From Paractinoplanes aksuensis (GTDB lineage: Bacteria > Actinomycetota > Actinomycetes > Mycobacteriales > Micromonosporaceae), in NCBI RefSeq assembly GCF_024137025.1, contig NZ_JAMYJR010000033.1:1-64000 (forward strand): DNA of 64,000 nt. Direction: 5' to 3'. Positions 8,833 through 17,185 of the stretch are shown here, one piece after another; position 1 is the stretch's first letter, and each line of letters opens with the position of its first letter. Made by a program: the position numbers and the translations under genes. The notes below the pieces were generated by a model. The model saw only the letters and a program-made list of their open reading frames with translations. It was not told the DNA's origin and did not search any database.

Positions 8833-8851
8833 AAAGTGGGACAATTCGGTC

Positions 8852-9328
8852 ATGGTTCTGACTGACTGGCACCGCCTGCTGACCACCGCCGTCGGCTTCC
8901 AACTGCGGATGGCGGCCACCGAGGAGGAACTGGCCTTCTACGAGGAACTGCTCCAGGCCACCCTGCCGCTGCAGCTCAGGCGCTTGTACCTGGTCAGCGA
9001 CGGCGTCTACGACGAGCGCGGCCGGTGGTTCGTGGTCTGGCCGCTGGCCGCCCTGCCCGGACGCAACGAGCTCGACTGGTCCAAGGACGGTCCCCGCCGC
9101 CGCGAACTGGTCGCGTTCGGCGACGACGGCACCGGCGGCCCGTTCTGCGTCCCTCGCGACGGCGGCCACGGCGTGTTCCTGTGGGACGCGCTGACCCCGG
9201 CCCCGCTATGGCTGGCCAACGACGTCGGCGACTTCTGGACCGGCCGCCAGCGCCTCGCCCAGGGCGGTGCGGCGGTAAAGGACCGACCGGCCGGAACGGG
9301 CCCGTTCGACCAGGTGGGAGCGGCGTAG
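8852..9328 (+). CDS. SMI1/KNR4 (SUKH) family protein
   Basis: 158 residues. The segment TEEELAFYEELLQATLPLQLRRLYLVSDGVYDERG followed by WPLAALPGRNELDW resembles the start of SUKH-superfamily domains (E-E-L...LP..L..LY...DG). SUKH proteins often act as immunity proteins against contact-dependent toxins, but stand-alone members are common and no toxin gene is adjacent. Its last 41 codons overlap the opposite-strand ArsR-type gene, so the C-terminal tail (RQRLAQGGAAVKDRPAG) may be a read-through extension. Start ATG 8852 has no strong ribosome site. Confidence 0.7.
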   Translation: MVLTDWHRLLTTAVGFQLRMAATEEELAFYEELLQATLPLQLRRLYLVSDGVYDERGRWFVVWPLAALPGRNELDWSKDGPRRRELVAFGDDGTGGPFCVPRDGGHGVFLWDALTPAPLWLANDVGDFWTGRQRLAQGGAAVKDRPAGTGPFDQVGAA

Positions 9329-10210
9329 CACGGTCAGGTGGTCGCCGACGGCACCGGGCGACATGCCGAAGGCCCGGGCCAGCTGGCTGGTGCTGGCCGG
9401 GTGGGCCAGGGCCACCAGCAGCACCGCCCGCGACCGGCCGATCAGGGCCGACAGGTGGCCCGGCGGGTCGGGCGGCCCGCTCTCGAGCAGCGTCCCCACA
9501 CCGCGGGCCGGATAGACGATCGCCTTGGGCCAGGGCTCGTCGGCGAAGACGGCCAACCCGGGCCAGACGAAGACCGACGGTACGAGCAACAGCCCCGCTC
9601 CGCCCAGGCCGACCTCGCCGCCCGGCCGGCCGAGCAGGTCGATGCCGCCGTCGCGCCACCGCACCTCCGGGTGCAACCCGCCGATGGCGCCGGCCCAGCC
9701 ACCCCGGCTCAGCTCGCTGGTGCGGTGCACGACGTCGCGCTCGCAGAGCAGGCGCAGCATGGGCCAGTCGTCGGCCAGCAGCGCCGTCCACGCCGCGGCC
9801 AGCACATCGGCCAGCCGGTCGAGCACATCCGGCGCGGTGAGAATCGCGTCCGCGGCCGGACTCACGTCGGACCGCCGCCGCCGGTAGAAGTCGATCTCGT
9901 CGCGGGCTGCGGCGGCCGGGGCGTTGCGCACGGCCGCGAGGTCGTCGGCGATGGTCTGCCCGTAGCGGCGCGGCGGCGGGGCCAGCAGGGTCGCCCCGAG
10001 CTGCGGCAGGAAGAGCGCGAGCACCGCCTCGAGCGCCGGATCGGCCCGCAGCGGCTCGAAACGGGGCCGCAGCCGGGCCAGCCAGGCCGCAGGCACGCTG
10101 CGCCGGTCCGGGCCGGCCAGCGCCTGGATCAGGTGTTGCAGCTCGAAGATCGGCGACAGCGCGAACCGCGTGTGCAGCAGATCGTCCGCCCCGACCAGGA
10201 AACGCAGCAC
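9206..10210 (-). CDS. ArsR-like winged-helix regulator with N-terminal DUF5937-type domain
   Basis: 334 residues from GTG 10210. The N-terminal two thirds (LRFLVGADDLLHTRFALSPI) match the DUF5937-type segment of actinobacterial regulators; the C-terminal 80 residues are a winged HTH (VALAHPASTSQLARAFGMSPGAVGDHLTVLRRSHLVERARSG-like). It is divergent from an MFS exporter at 10277, with an inverted repeat in the 66-bp gap, the classical layout of a local repressor and its efflux target. Its 3' end overlaps the SUKH gene by 123 bp. Confidence 0.88.
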   Translation of the reverse strand: MLRFLVGADDLLHTRFALSPIFELQHLIQALAGPDRRSVPAAWLARLRPRFEPLRADPALEAVLALFLPQLGATLLAPPPRRYGQTIADDLAAVRNAPAAAARDEIDFYRRRRSDVSPAADAILTAPDVLDRLADVLAAAWTALLADDWPMLRLLCERDVVHRTSELSRGGWAGAIGGLHPEVRWRDGGIDLLGRPGGEVGLGGAGLLLVPSVFVWPGLAVFADEPWPKAIVYPARGVGTLLESGPPDPPGHLSALIGRSRAVLLVALAHPASTSQLARAFGMSPGAVGDHLTVLRRSHLVERARSGRSVLYRRTALGEALAAGPEVADVVGQP

Positions 10211-10232
10211 GAGCCCGACCTTACGCCCCTGA

Positions 10233-10245
10233 ACGAAACATTCGT
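10233..10245. promoter_or_regulatory. Divergent operator ACGAA-ACA-TTCGT
   Basis: A perfect 5-3-5 inverted repeat, extended by CTG(A) on the left and CAG on the right, lies between the divergent ArsR-like regulator and MFS genes. Its position suggests that the repressor binds here and controls both promoters. Confidence 0.55.
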
Positions 10246-10276
10246 CAGCAGTAGCAAGAGACCCGACTCTGGTCGC

Positions 10277-11521
10277 ATGACCGTCGCCGACCGTCCGGCC
10301 ACCTACCGCGAGGTGTTCGCCGAGCGCACCTTCCGCTCCCTGTTCGTGGCCCGCACGTTCGCCATCAGCGCCACGTCGCTGCAGATCTTCGCGCTGTCGG
10401 TGCTGGTCTACGCGACCACGGGCTCCCCGCTGCTGAGCGCGCTGGCCTTCGCCGCCGGTTTCCTGCCCCAGATCTTCGGCGGCCTGCTGTTCGGCGCGCT
10501 GACCGATCGCCTGCGCCCCCGCCCCCTGATCGTGGCCGGCTACGCCGTGGAGACCGCCCTGGCCGCCGCACTGGGCGTGTTCGACCTGCCGGTAGCGGCC
10601 AGCCTGCTGCTGGTCGGCGTGGTAGCCCTGGGCACCCCCCTCTTCGCCGGCTCCGCGGCCCGGGTAATCGCCGAACGCCTCACCGGCGACGCCTACGTGC
10701 TGGGCCGCTCCCTGACCAACATGTCCTCCTCAGCCGCCCAACTACTGGGCCTGGCCGGCGGCGGCGTCGCCGTAGCCGCCCTGGGCCCCCAACACGCCCT
10801 CCTGGTCGCCGCCGCCTGCCACGCCGTAGCCGCCTTCATCGTCTGGCGCGGCCTCCCCACCACTGCCACCGCTGAGGAGCGGACTGGCGCTGAAAGCCGA
10901 ACCGGCGCAGACAAGCGGGCCGGCGCGGTCCGCGACAGCTGGAGCGGGACTGTGCTGCTGTTCTCCGACCCCACCATCCGGCGTTTACTTCTCGCCCAGT
11001 GGCTGCCGTCGGCGCTGGTCGCCGGGGCCGAAGCCCTCCTGGTCGCCTACGGCGCGGCCCGCGGCTTCCCGTCGGGCGCGGCCGCGCTGTTGATGGCCGC
11101 CCCCGCCGTAGGCATGCTGGCCGGCAACTTCGTCATCGGCCGCTTCCTGCGGCCCTCCCTGCGCGAACGCTTCTCGAGCGCCTTCGTCCTGGTGCTGGGC
11201 GCACCGCTGATTCTTCTGCTGCTCGACGTCCCGCTGCTCGTGGTGAGCGCCCTGCTGGTCGTGGCCGGCTTCGGCTTCGCCTACGGCCTGGGCCTGCAAC
11301 GCGCGTTCCTGGCCGCCTCCCCCGACGGCCGCCAGGGCCAACTGTTCGCCCTGCTCTCCACCGGCATGATGACCTTCCAGGGCCTGGCCCCACTGGCCCT
11401 GGGCGTTCTGGCCGAGGCCACCTCCCCCGCCACCGCGATAGCCACCGCCGGCGCAGCAACGATGCTGCTGGCGACCCTCATCCCCGCGCCAGTCCGCAGC
11501 ACCCGTCACCGCCCTGCATAG
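10277..11521 (+). CDS. MFS transporter (efflux type)
   Basis: 414 residues from ATG 10277. About 12 hydrophobic helices; the first is preceded by RTFRSLFVARTFAISATSLQIFALSVLV, and loop 2-3 has the MFS motif A-like FGALTDRLRPRPLIV. A polar, Glu/Arg-rich central loop (TTATAEERTGAESRTGADKRAGA) separates the halves. It belongs to the MFS_1/enterobactin-exporter-like group common next to DUF5937 regulators. Probably a drug or metabolite exporter induced through the divergent repressor; the substrate is unknown. Confidence 0.9.
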   Translation: MTVADRPATYREVFAERTFRSLFVARTFAISATSLQIFALSVLVYATTGSPLLSALAFAAGFLPQIFGGLLFGALTDRLRPRPLIVAGYAVETALAAALGVFDLPVAASLLLVGVVALGTPLFAGSAARVIAERLTGDAYVLGRSLTNMSSSAAQLLGLAGGGVAVAALGPQHALLVAAACHAVAAFIVWRGLPTTATAEERTGAESRTGADKRAGAVRDSWSGTVLLFSDPTIRRLLLAQWLPSALVAGAEALLVAYGAARGFPSGAAALLMAAPAVGMLAGNFVIGRFLRPSLRERFSSAFVLVLGAPLILLLLDVPLLVVSALLVVAGFGFAYGLGLQRAFLAASPDGRQGQLFALLSTGMMTFQGLAPLALGVLAEATSPATAIATAGAATMLLATLIPAPVRSTRHRPA

Positions 11522-11571
11522 ATCACCCGCAACGAAGCGAGCTCCGGACACGCCCGGGCCGCACCGCCCGT

Positions 11572-11672
11572 CGATGAACGGAGCGACGGTGGGCGGTCGT
11601 GCTCGACATCCCGGGTAAGGCCGCGCGGCGACGCTCGACAAACGGAGCAACGGTGCGCGGCCGTGCTCGACG
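11572..11672. repeat. Two 37-bp imperfect direct repeats, 64-bp period
   Basis: Copies at 11572-11608 and 11636-11672 share AACGGAGC-ACGGTG-GCGG-CGTGCTCGAC with few differences; a third, degenerate copy (GGGCGGAGCGGCGGCGTACGG) follows. CACCGCCCGTCG just before copy 1 can pair with CGACGGTGGGCGG inside it. The 262-bp gap between the MFS and acyltransferase genes holds only this. It may act as a terminator or be a dispersed intergenic repeat. Confidence 0.55.
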
Positions 11673-11783
11673 GGCGGAGCGGCGGCGTACGGCTGTAGTC
11701 GGGCGGCGGCGGGGTGTGGTGGATCAAGAATCGGGGGGAGTTCTTCATCAGTTCTGCACAGGCCGGGCTCAGGGTCCCGGGCC

Positions 11784-12863
11784 ATGACAAGCAGCATGAC
11801 CGCTACGCGGGCGGTGGGGGTTCGGACCAACCGGCTGCACGCGCTGGATGGGCTGCGGCTGGTGTGTGCGCTGGCCGTCGCGGGGTTTCACTACTCGGTG
11901 TCGTGGCGGCTCGACGGGGTGCGGCTGCCCGAGTACCACCTGCCCACGGCCAGCCACGTGCTGATCTACGGGTTTCTCGGGGTCGAGATGTTCTTTCTGA
12001 TCAGCGGGTTCGTGATCGGGATGAGCGCCTTCGACCGCACGCCCCGGCAGTACGCCGCCGCTCGGATCGCGCGGCTCTACCCCGCCTTCTGGGCCTGCGT
12101 CGTCATCACGGCGGCCGTGGTGACGATCTGGCCCGTCAGCACGGGGGTGCCGGTCAGCGGCGTGCCCACCGTACGGGAAATTCTCGTGAATCTGACCATG
12201 CTGGGCGAGCCGGCCGGGGTGAAGCTGGTCGACACCGTCTATTGGACGCTCTGGATCGAGCTGCGCTTCTACCTGCTGTTCGCGCTGCTGGTGATGTGGG
12301 GCCTGACTTATCGGCGGGTGGCCGGTTTCGCCACGGTCTGGCTGGTCGCCGCGTCGGCCGGAGCCGTGCTGCCGGACTGGACGGACCAGGTGATCATGCC
12401 GGGGTACGCGCCGTACTTCGTGATCGGGCTGGCCCTGTGCCTGATGCGGCGATACGGGGCGGCGCCGTGGCTGTGGGCGCTGGTGGCCGGCGGCTGGCTG
12501 CTCGCCCTGCCCCGCCTGACGGCCCGGGTGGCCGACCTGCGCCCGGGCTTCCCGGTGCCGCCCGCGCCGGCGCTGGTGATACTCACGCTGGCCGTGGTCG
12601 TGCTGACCGCCATCGCGCTCGGCTGTACCGACCACTGGAACGTACGATGGCTGGCCACCGCGGGCGCCCTCACCTACCCGTTCTATCTGCTGCACCAGCG
12701 CATCGGCTACACCGTGCTGCGCCACGCCCGCGAGCACACCGAGCTCCCGGCCTGGTTGTTGCTCGCGGGCACCGTACTGCTGCTTCTCGGGGTGGCCTGG
12801 CTGGTCCACCGGTACGTCGAACGGCCGCTGGCGCCGCGGCTCAGGTCGCTCGTGGCAGCCTGA
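11784..12863 (+). CDS. Acyltransferase family 3 (OafA/YrhL-like)
   Basis: 359 residues, integral membrane. It begins with the family signature LHALDGLRLVCALAVAGFHY (His in helix 1) and continues with LGVEMFFLISGFVIGMSAF and RIARLYPAFWACVV, the conserved membrane-bound O-acyltransferase 3 motifs, then about ten helices. Such enzymes acylate sugars of surface polysaccharides, lipids or macrolides. Here it stands alone between the MFS gene and the convergent histidine kinase (23-bp overlap), so no substrate can be named. ATG 11784 or 11796 could be the start. Confidence 0.9.
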   Translation: MTSSMTATRAVGVRTNRLHALDGLRLVCALAVAGFHYSVSWRLDGVRLPEYHLPTASHVLIYGFLGVEMFFLISGFVIGMSAFDRTPRQYAAARIARLYPAFWACVVITAAVVTIWPVSTGVPVSGVPTVREILVNLTMLGEPAGVKLVDTVYWTLWIELRFYLLFALLVMWGLTYRRVAGFATVWLVAASAGAVLPDWTDQVIMPGYAPYFVIGLALCLMRRYGAAPWLWALVAGGWLLALPRLTARVADLRPGFPVPPAPALVILTLAVVVLTAIALGCTDHWNVRWLATAGALTYPFYLLHQRIGYTVLRHAREHTELPAWLLLAGTVLLLLGVAWLVHRYVERPLAPRLRSLVAA

Positions 12864-14448
12864 TCTCGAAGGTGCTGCCCTCGCCCAGCGTGCTCCGCAC
12901 CGTCACCTCGCCGCCGTGGTCACGCACGATCTGCCGGACGATGGCCAGGCCGAGCCCGCTGCCGCCGGACTCGCGCCCGCGGGCCGGGTCGGCCCGCCAC
13001 AAGCGGTCGAAGACCAGCGGCAGGTGCTCGGGGTCGATGCCGGTGCCCGTGTCGGCCACTTCGAGCACCGCCCGGTCGCCGTCGGCCCGCGACCGCAGCG
13101 TGACCGTCCCGCCCTCGGGGACGGCCCGCAGCGCGTTGCCGACCAGGTTGCTCACGGCCTGCCGGATGCGGTCGGCGTCGACGTCGGCCATCAGCGGCCC
13201 GTCCGTCTCGACGACCAGGTCGGCCCGGTACGCCGTCCGGACCGTCTCGAGCAGCTCGGCCAGGTCGGTCGGGGCCCGGTGGTAGACCAGCGCGCCCGCC
13301 TCGGCCAGGGCCAGCTCCTGCAGGTCGTCGACGATGCGCTGGTTGTGGATGGCCTCGTCGTGCAGCGAGGCGAACAGTTCGGGCGTGGGGTCGAGCACCC
13401 CGTCCTGGATCGCCTCCAGGTAGCCGCGCAGGTTGGCCAGCGGGGTCCGCAGCTCGTGGGCCACGTCGGCGATCAGGCGGCGCTGGTCGGCCTCGGCCGC
13501 GCGCAGCGAGTCGGCCATCTGGTTGAACGCGCGGGACAGCTCGCCCAGCTCGTCGCGCGCGGTGTCGGGGACCCGGCGGAACCGGTCGCCGCTGCCCAGG
13601 CTGCGTACGGCCGAGGTCAGCGTCCCGATCGGACTGAGCACGCGCCGGCTGATCAGCAGCGCCCCGCCGGTCACCAGCACGGCCACCATGACCGTGATGA
13701 GCAGGATCGGACCGGGGTCGAACACCCGGGCCGGCTCGTTGGCGGCCCCGACGGTCAGGGTCAGCGGCGGCAGCTCCTCCACCGTGTAGACGATCTGCCG
13801 GCGGAACGCCGCCTGCAGGCACGCCGGCACCGCCCCGGTCCGGCCCGGACCGCACCGGTCGACCTCCGCCTGGTCGTCGAGTTCCTGTTGCTCGTTGACG
13901 GGCAGCGCCTCGCAGCCGGTCGCGTCCAGGTCGTAGTCGCGGGGCAGCAGATGCCGGGGCAGTCCGTCCGGACCGGTCACGACCTCCGGTTCGAACTCGC
14001 TCGCGAACAGGCAGACCGCGAGCTCGGCCTCGGCGCGGTAGCTGCGGATGGCCTTCAGCGTGGTTTTCTGCGGGTCCGGGTCGCCGGCGGCCAGGATCAG
14101 GGTGGGGGTGGGGTCGACGACCTGCACGTACGACCCGGCCGGGCGGCTGGCCCGCCCCTCCAGGTGATCGGTGTCCACCACCACCGTGCCGTACGGGTCG
14201 ACCAGCCGGATCCGCTGCCCGGTCCGTTCCCGCAGCGAGAGCACGGTCTGGTCCACCCGCTGCCAGGTGCCGTCGCGCACGGCCTTGTCCAGCAACTCAC
14301 CGCGGATCAACGCGGTCGTCTCCTGTGAGGCCGACGCCGCCTCCCGCACCTGGTTGCGCACCTGGTCGAGCAGGAGGCCCGCGGTGACCGCGGTCGCGCC
14401 GAACGCCACGAAGGCGATCAGCAGGAAGACCCGTACGCGGAAACTCAC
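12841..14448 (-). CDS. Sensor histidine kinase with HAMP domain
   Basis: 535 residues. TM1 at about 5-27, a 190-residue extracellular sensor with several Cys, TM2 (LLITVMVAVLVTGGALLIS), HAMP, then DHp with the phosphoacceptor His331 in DVAHELRTPL, and an HATPase_c domain with GSGLGLAIVRQI. It is the BaeS/MprB-like type. It overlaps the upstream response-regulator gene by 4 bp, so the two are co-translated. The signal is unknown; the large Cys-containing outer domain suggests an extracytoplasmic ligand or envelope stress. Confidence 0.95.
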   Translation of the reverse strand: MSFRVRVFLLIAFVAFGATAVTAGLLLDQVRNQVREAASASQETTALIRGELLDKAVRDGTWQRVDQTVLSLRERTGQRIRLVDPYGTVVVDTDHLEGRASRPAGSYVQVVDPTPTLILAAGDPDPQKTTLKAIRSYRAEAELAVCLFASEFEPEVVTGPDGLPRHLLPRDYDLDATGCEALPVNEQQELDDQAEVDRCGPGRTGAVPACLQAAFRRQIVYTVEELPPLTLTVGAANEPARVFDPGPILLITVMVAVLVTGGALLISRRVLSPIGTLTSAVRSLGSGDRFRRVPDTARDELGELSRAFNQMADSLRAAEADQRRLIADVAHELRTPLANLRGYLEAIQDGVLDPTPELFASLHDEAIHNQRIVDDLQELALAEAGALVYHRAPTDLAELLETVRTAYRADLVVETDGPLMADVDADRIRQAVSNLVGNALRAVPEGGTVTLRSRADGDRAVLEVADTGTGIDPEHLPLVFDRLWRADPARGRESGGSGLGLAIVRQIVRDHGGEVTVRSTLGEGSTFEIRLPRAT

Positions 14449-15134
14449 GAGCCGTCCGCGAGCCGGTAGCCCCGCCCGTACACGGTCTGCACGTAGCGCG
14501 GCTCGTCCGGGTTGTCGCCGAGCTTGCGGCGCAGGTTGCGCACGTGCGCGTCGACGGTGCGTTCCAGCACGTACTTGTCGAACCCGAACGCCTTCTCGAT
14601 GATCTCGGCCCGGGTGAAGGCCCGCCCCGGCGTGCCCGCCAGCACCTCGAGGATGCCGAACTCCTTGGCCGTGAGCACGACCGCCCGGCCCCCGATCCGG
14701 GCCTCGAACCGCCCGACATCAACTTCCAGGTCCCCCGTACGCAGCACCGGTTGGTCCTTGTCCCGCAGCGCCCCCGACCGCCGCAGCAGCGCGCGCACCC
14801 GGGCCGCGAGCTCGCGCGGACTGTACGGCTTGGTCAGGTAGTCGTCGGCCCCCGCGTCCAGCCCGCGCAGCACGTCGTCCTCGGCCGTCCGCGCGGTCAG
14901 CATCAGGATCGGGATGTCCGACTCGGCCCGCAGCACCCGGCACACGGTGACCCCGTCCAGCAGCGGCATCATCACGTCCAGAACGACCAGGTCGGGCCGC
15001 AGCTCACGGTGCTTCTCGAGCGCCGCCGGCCCGTCACCGACCCAGGTCACCCGGTGCCCCTCGCGCCGCAGATAGGCGACGGCCACCTCGGCCTGCTTGG
15101 GGTTGTCCTCGGCGATCAGGATCTCCGTGCTCAC
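14445..15134 (-). CDS. OmpR/PhoB family response regulator
   Basis: 229 residues from GTG 15134. Receiver domain with acidic pair E9/D10, phosphoacceptor Asp53 in LVVLDVMMP and Lys in LTKPYSPREL; C-terminal winged helix with EKAFGFDKYVLERTVDAHVRNLRRKLG and VYGRGYRL. It is the partner of the overlapping histidine kinase. It lies 28 bp downstream of the DNA-glycosylase gene on the same strand and could share its transcript. Confidence 0.96.
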   Translation of the reverse strand: MSTEILIAEDNPKQAEVAVAYLRREGHRVTWVGDGPAALEKHRELRPDLVVLDVMMPLLDGVTVCRVLRAESDIPILMLTARTAEDDVLRGLDAGADDYLTKPYSPRELAARVRALLRRSGALRDKDQPVLRTGDLEVDVGRFEARIGGRAVVLTAKEFGILEVLAGTPGRAFTRAEIIEKAFGFDKYVLERTVDAHVRNLRRKLGDNPDEPRYVQTVYGRGYRLADGS

Positions 15135-15162
15135 CGCACGATGAAAGCAAAGATCCGCAAGT

Positions 15163-15798
15163 TCAAGGCCGCTTTCCCCGTACGCCGAGATACTCCTGCC
15201 AGATCAGCCGGGCCGCCACCGCCCGCCACGGCCGCCACGCGTCGGCCCGCTCGATGACCTCGGCCTTCGTGGGCAGAGCGGGCAGCTGCCACAACGCCGC
15301 GATCCCGGCGATGACCGCCAGGTCGGTAGCCGGCCACGCATCCGGGCGCCCCAGCACGGAGAGCCGGTAGATCGTCGAAGTCCACGGCCCGATCCCCGGC
15401 ACAGCCTGCAGCCGGGCGTCCACCTCGTCATCGTCGAGGTCGCCCAGCACCGCGAAGTCGAGCGAGCCGGCCACCACCGCGGCGGCCACCGCCCGGGCGT
15501 ACCGCGCTTTCTGACGGCTGAACCCGGCCTCCCGCAACTGAACGTCGTCGAGCCTCAGCACATTCTCGGCAGTGAGCGGATCCGCGAGTGCGCGCAGCCG
15601 ATCGAACACAGCCCGCGCCGAGGCGAGCGAAACCTGCTGCTCCAGCATGATGTGCAGCAGCGACGCCATCCCCGGCTCCCGCGCCCAGGTCGGCGGCACC
15701 CCGTGCCGCTCCACCACCCCGGCGAAGACCGGCTCCCGCCGCACCAACTCCCCGACCCCGGCCAGCAGCACGTCCTCGCTCATCACCGGGCAGATCAT
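15163..15798 (-). CDS. DNA-3-methyladenine glycosylase (HhH-GPD family)
   Basis: 211 residues from ATG 15798, which overlaps the stop of the monooxygenase gene (ATGA); ATG 15783 is an internal alternative. Motifs: HIMLEQQVSLASARAVFDRL, then the helix-hairpin-helix and Gly-rich loop AVPGIGPWTSTIY, and catalytic Asp in WPATDLAV. It excises alkylated bases in base-excision repair. It lacks the AlkA N-terminal domain, like many short actinobacterial members. The linkage to a flavin monooxygenase is probably positional only. Confidence 0.9.
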   Translation of the reverse strand: MICPVMSEDVLLAGVGELVRREPVFAGVVERHGVPPTWAREPGMASLLHIMLEQQVSLASARAVFDRLRALADPLTAENVLRLDDVQLREAGFSRQKARYARAVAAAVVAGSLDFAVLGDLDDDEVDARLQAVPGIGPWTSTIYRLSVLGRPDAWPATDLAVIAGIAALWQLPALPTKAEVIERADAWRPWRAVAARLIWQEYLGVRGKRP

Positions 15799-16901
15799 GC
15801 CCCGGAGCGGCCCCCGTAAGCCAGTTCGGACAGGTTCATGGCCAGCTTGCGCTGCAGCGCCGGGGAGCGACCGGCCACGGTGAGCACGGCGTTGCGGGCG
15901 GACCGGGCCACCGGGCTGCGGACGGTGGCGACCCGCGTCATCCGGTCGGTCAGGGCGACCACCCCGGCCGCGACCGGGCGGCGTTCCCGCTCGTACGCGT
16001 CGAGGTCGGACCCCCGGCTCAGCACGCGGGCCAGGGCGACCGCGTCCTGGATGCCGGTGTTCATGCCCTGGCCGCCGGCCGGGCTGTGCACGTGGGCCGC
16101 GTCGCCGGCCAGGAAGACCGGGCCGCGACGATACGTGTCGGCCAGCCGGTGGTGCACCCGGAAGCGGGAGCTCCACGCCACGCCGGTCACCGAGCCACCG
16201 GGCGCCCGCTCGTCGAGCAGAGCCTGCACGTCGGCCGCCGTGGGGTGTTCGGGAGCGTCTTCGAGGGTGGCCACGATGCGGTAGCGGTCGCCGGGCAGGG
16301 GCGCGACCACGACCAGACCGCGCGGGGCGAAGAACAGGTTCACCTCGTCGCGTGGGTAGGGCCAGCGCATCGCCACGTCGGCCAGTACGAACGACTCGGC
16401 GTAGCGGGCGCCGGTGAAGCCGATGCCGGCCTGCTCGCGGACGATGCTGTTCATGCCGTCGCAGCCGACTATGTAGCGGGCCTGCACGTGCTGTTCGACG
16501 CCGTCCGGCCCGACCACGGTCGCCTTGTCGTGGTCGATACCCGTCACCCGATGCTGCCACTGAACGGTCACGTCCGCGGCCAGGATCTGCTCGGTCTCGT
16601 TCTGCGGGAGCATCAACGTGTACGGATATTTCGTGGGCAGGCCGCCGAACGGCACCTGGAACAGCGCCCGCTCACGGTCGCGGACCACGAAGCGCGGCAC
16701 CACGATCCCCCGGCGGCCCAGTTCGTCGCTGAGGCCCAGATCGTCGAGGACTTCCAGCGTACGGGCGTGAATGACCGCCGCCCGTGAGGTGTTCGCGCCT
16801 CGTTCGGCCGCGTCGAGCAGCAGGTATTCGACGCCGCGGGCGGCCAGCGCGTGGGCCAGGGTGAGCCCGGTCGGGCCGGCTCCGACGATCAGGACAGTCA
16901 T
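15795..16901 (-). CDS. FAD-dependent aromatic-type monooxygenase
   Basis: 368 residues from ATG 16901 with GGAGG 7 bp upstream. N-terminal dinucleotide fold VLIVGAGPTGLTLAHALAARG, middle DG motif (CDGMNSIVREQAGIGF) and the FAD-ribityl GD motif VFLAGDAAHVHSPAGGQGMN: the PHBH/PheA hydroxylase class. Shorter than two-domain phenol hydroxylases because it lacks the thioredoxin-like tail. It starts within the stop codon of the truncated DUF1772 gene (ATGA), so translation depends on that message. The substrate is probably an aromatic or polyketide. Confidence 0.92.
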   Translation of the reverse strand: MTVLIVGAGPTGLTLAHALAARGVEYLLLDAAERGANTSRAAVIHARTLEVLDDLGLSDELGRRGIVVPRFVVRDRERALFQVPFGGLPTKYPYTLMLPQNETEQILAADVTVQWQHRVTGIDHDKATVVGPDGVEQHVQARYIVGCDGMNSIVREQAGIGFTGARYAESFVLADVAMRWPYPRDEVNLFFAPRGLVVVAPLPGDRYRIVATLEDAPEHPTAADVQALLDERAPGGSVTGVAWSSRFRVHHRLADTYRRGPVFLAGDAAHVHSPAGGQGMNTGIQDAVALARVLSRGSDLDAYERERRPVAAGVVALTDRMTRVATVRSPVARSARNAVLTVAGRSPALQRKLAMNLSELAYGGRSGA

Positions 16902-17185
16902 AGGCGCCTCCAGGTGGCAGCGAGAAACAGGGCGAACGCGGCCCAGGTCAGGACGGCGCGGATCCAGTTCAGGGCGAAGTAGCGGCGGCGAACCTCTTGC
17001 CAGTTCGCCGGCACGGACGAGGGGTCCCAGCCGAGGATCACGTCGTACAGCGGCTCGGACAGGCGGTTCGAGACCAGCAGCGGCCCGATGACGGTCAGCG
17101 CCAGCCCGATCGCCGTCAACGCCACCGGCGCCCCGCCGAGCCGCATGCTGGCCGAGCTGGGCGCGCGGGCCGACGCCCGGGGCAT
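16898..17185 (-). pseudogene. DUF1772 membrane protein, N-terminally truncated
   Basis: Homology-like sequence runs from about VALTAIGLALTVIGPLL (near 17120) to the stop at 16898: a TM helix, SEPLYDVILGWDPSSVPANW, the RRRYFALNWIRAVLTWAAF segment typical of the C-terminal half of DUF1772, and a last TM helix. Family members are about 150 residues with two more helices at the start; here those are missing and the frame runs into the 5' end of the opposite-strand LuxR gene. No ribosome site is seen at 17185. Its promoter has apparently been lost too. Confidence 0.75.

Noticed and set aside
8852..9328. An SUKH immunity gene of a toxin system
   Set aside because: No toxin, polymorphic-toxin leader or secretion gene is adjacent, so only the family name is kept.
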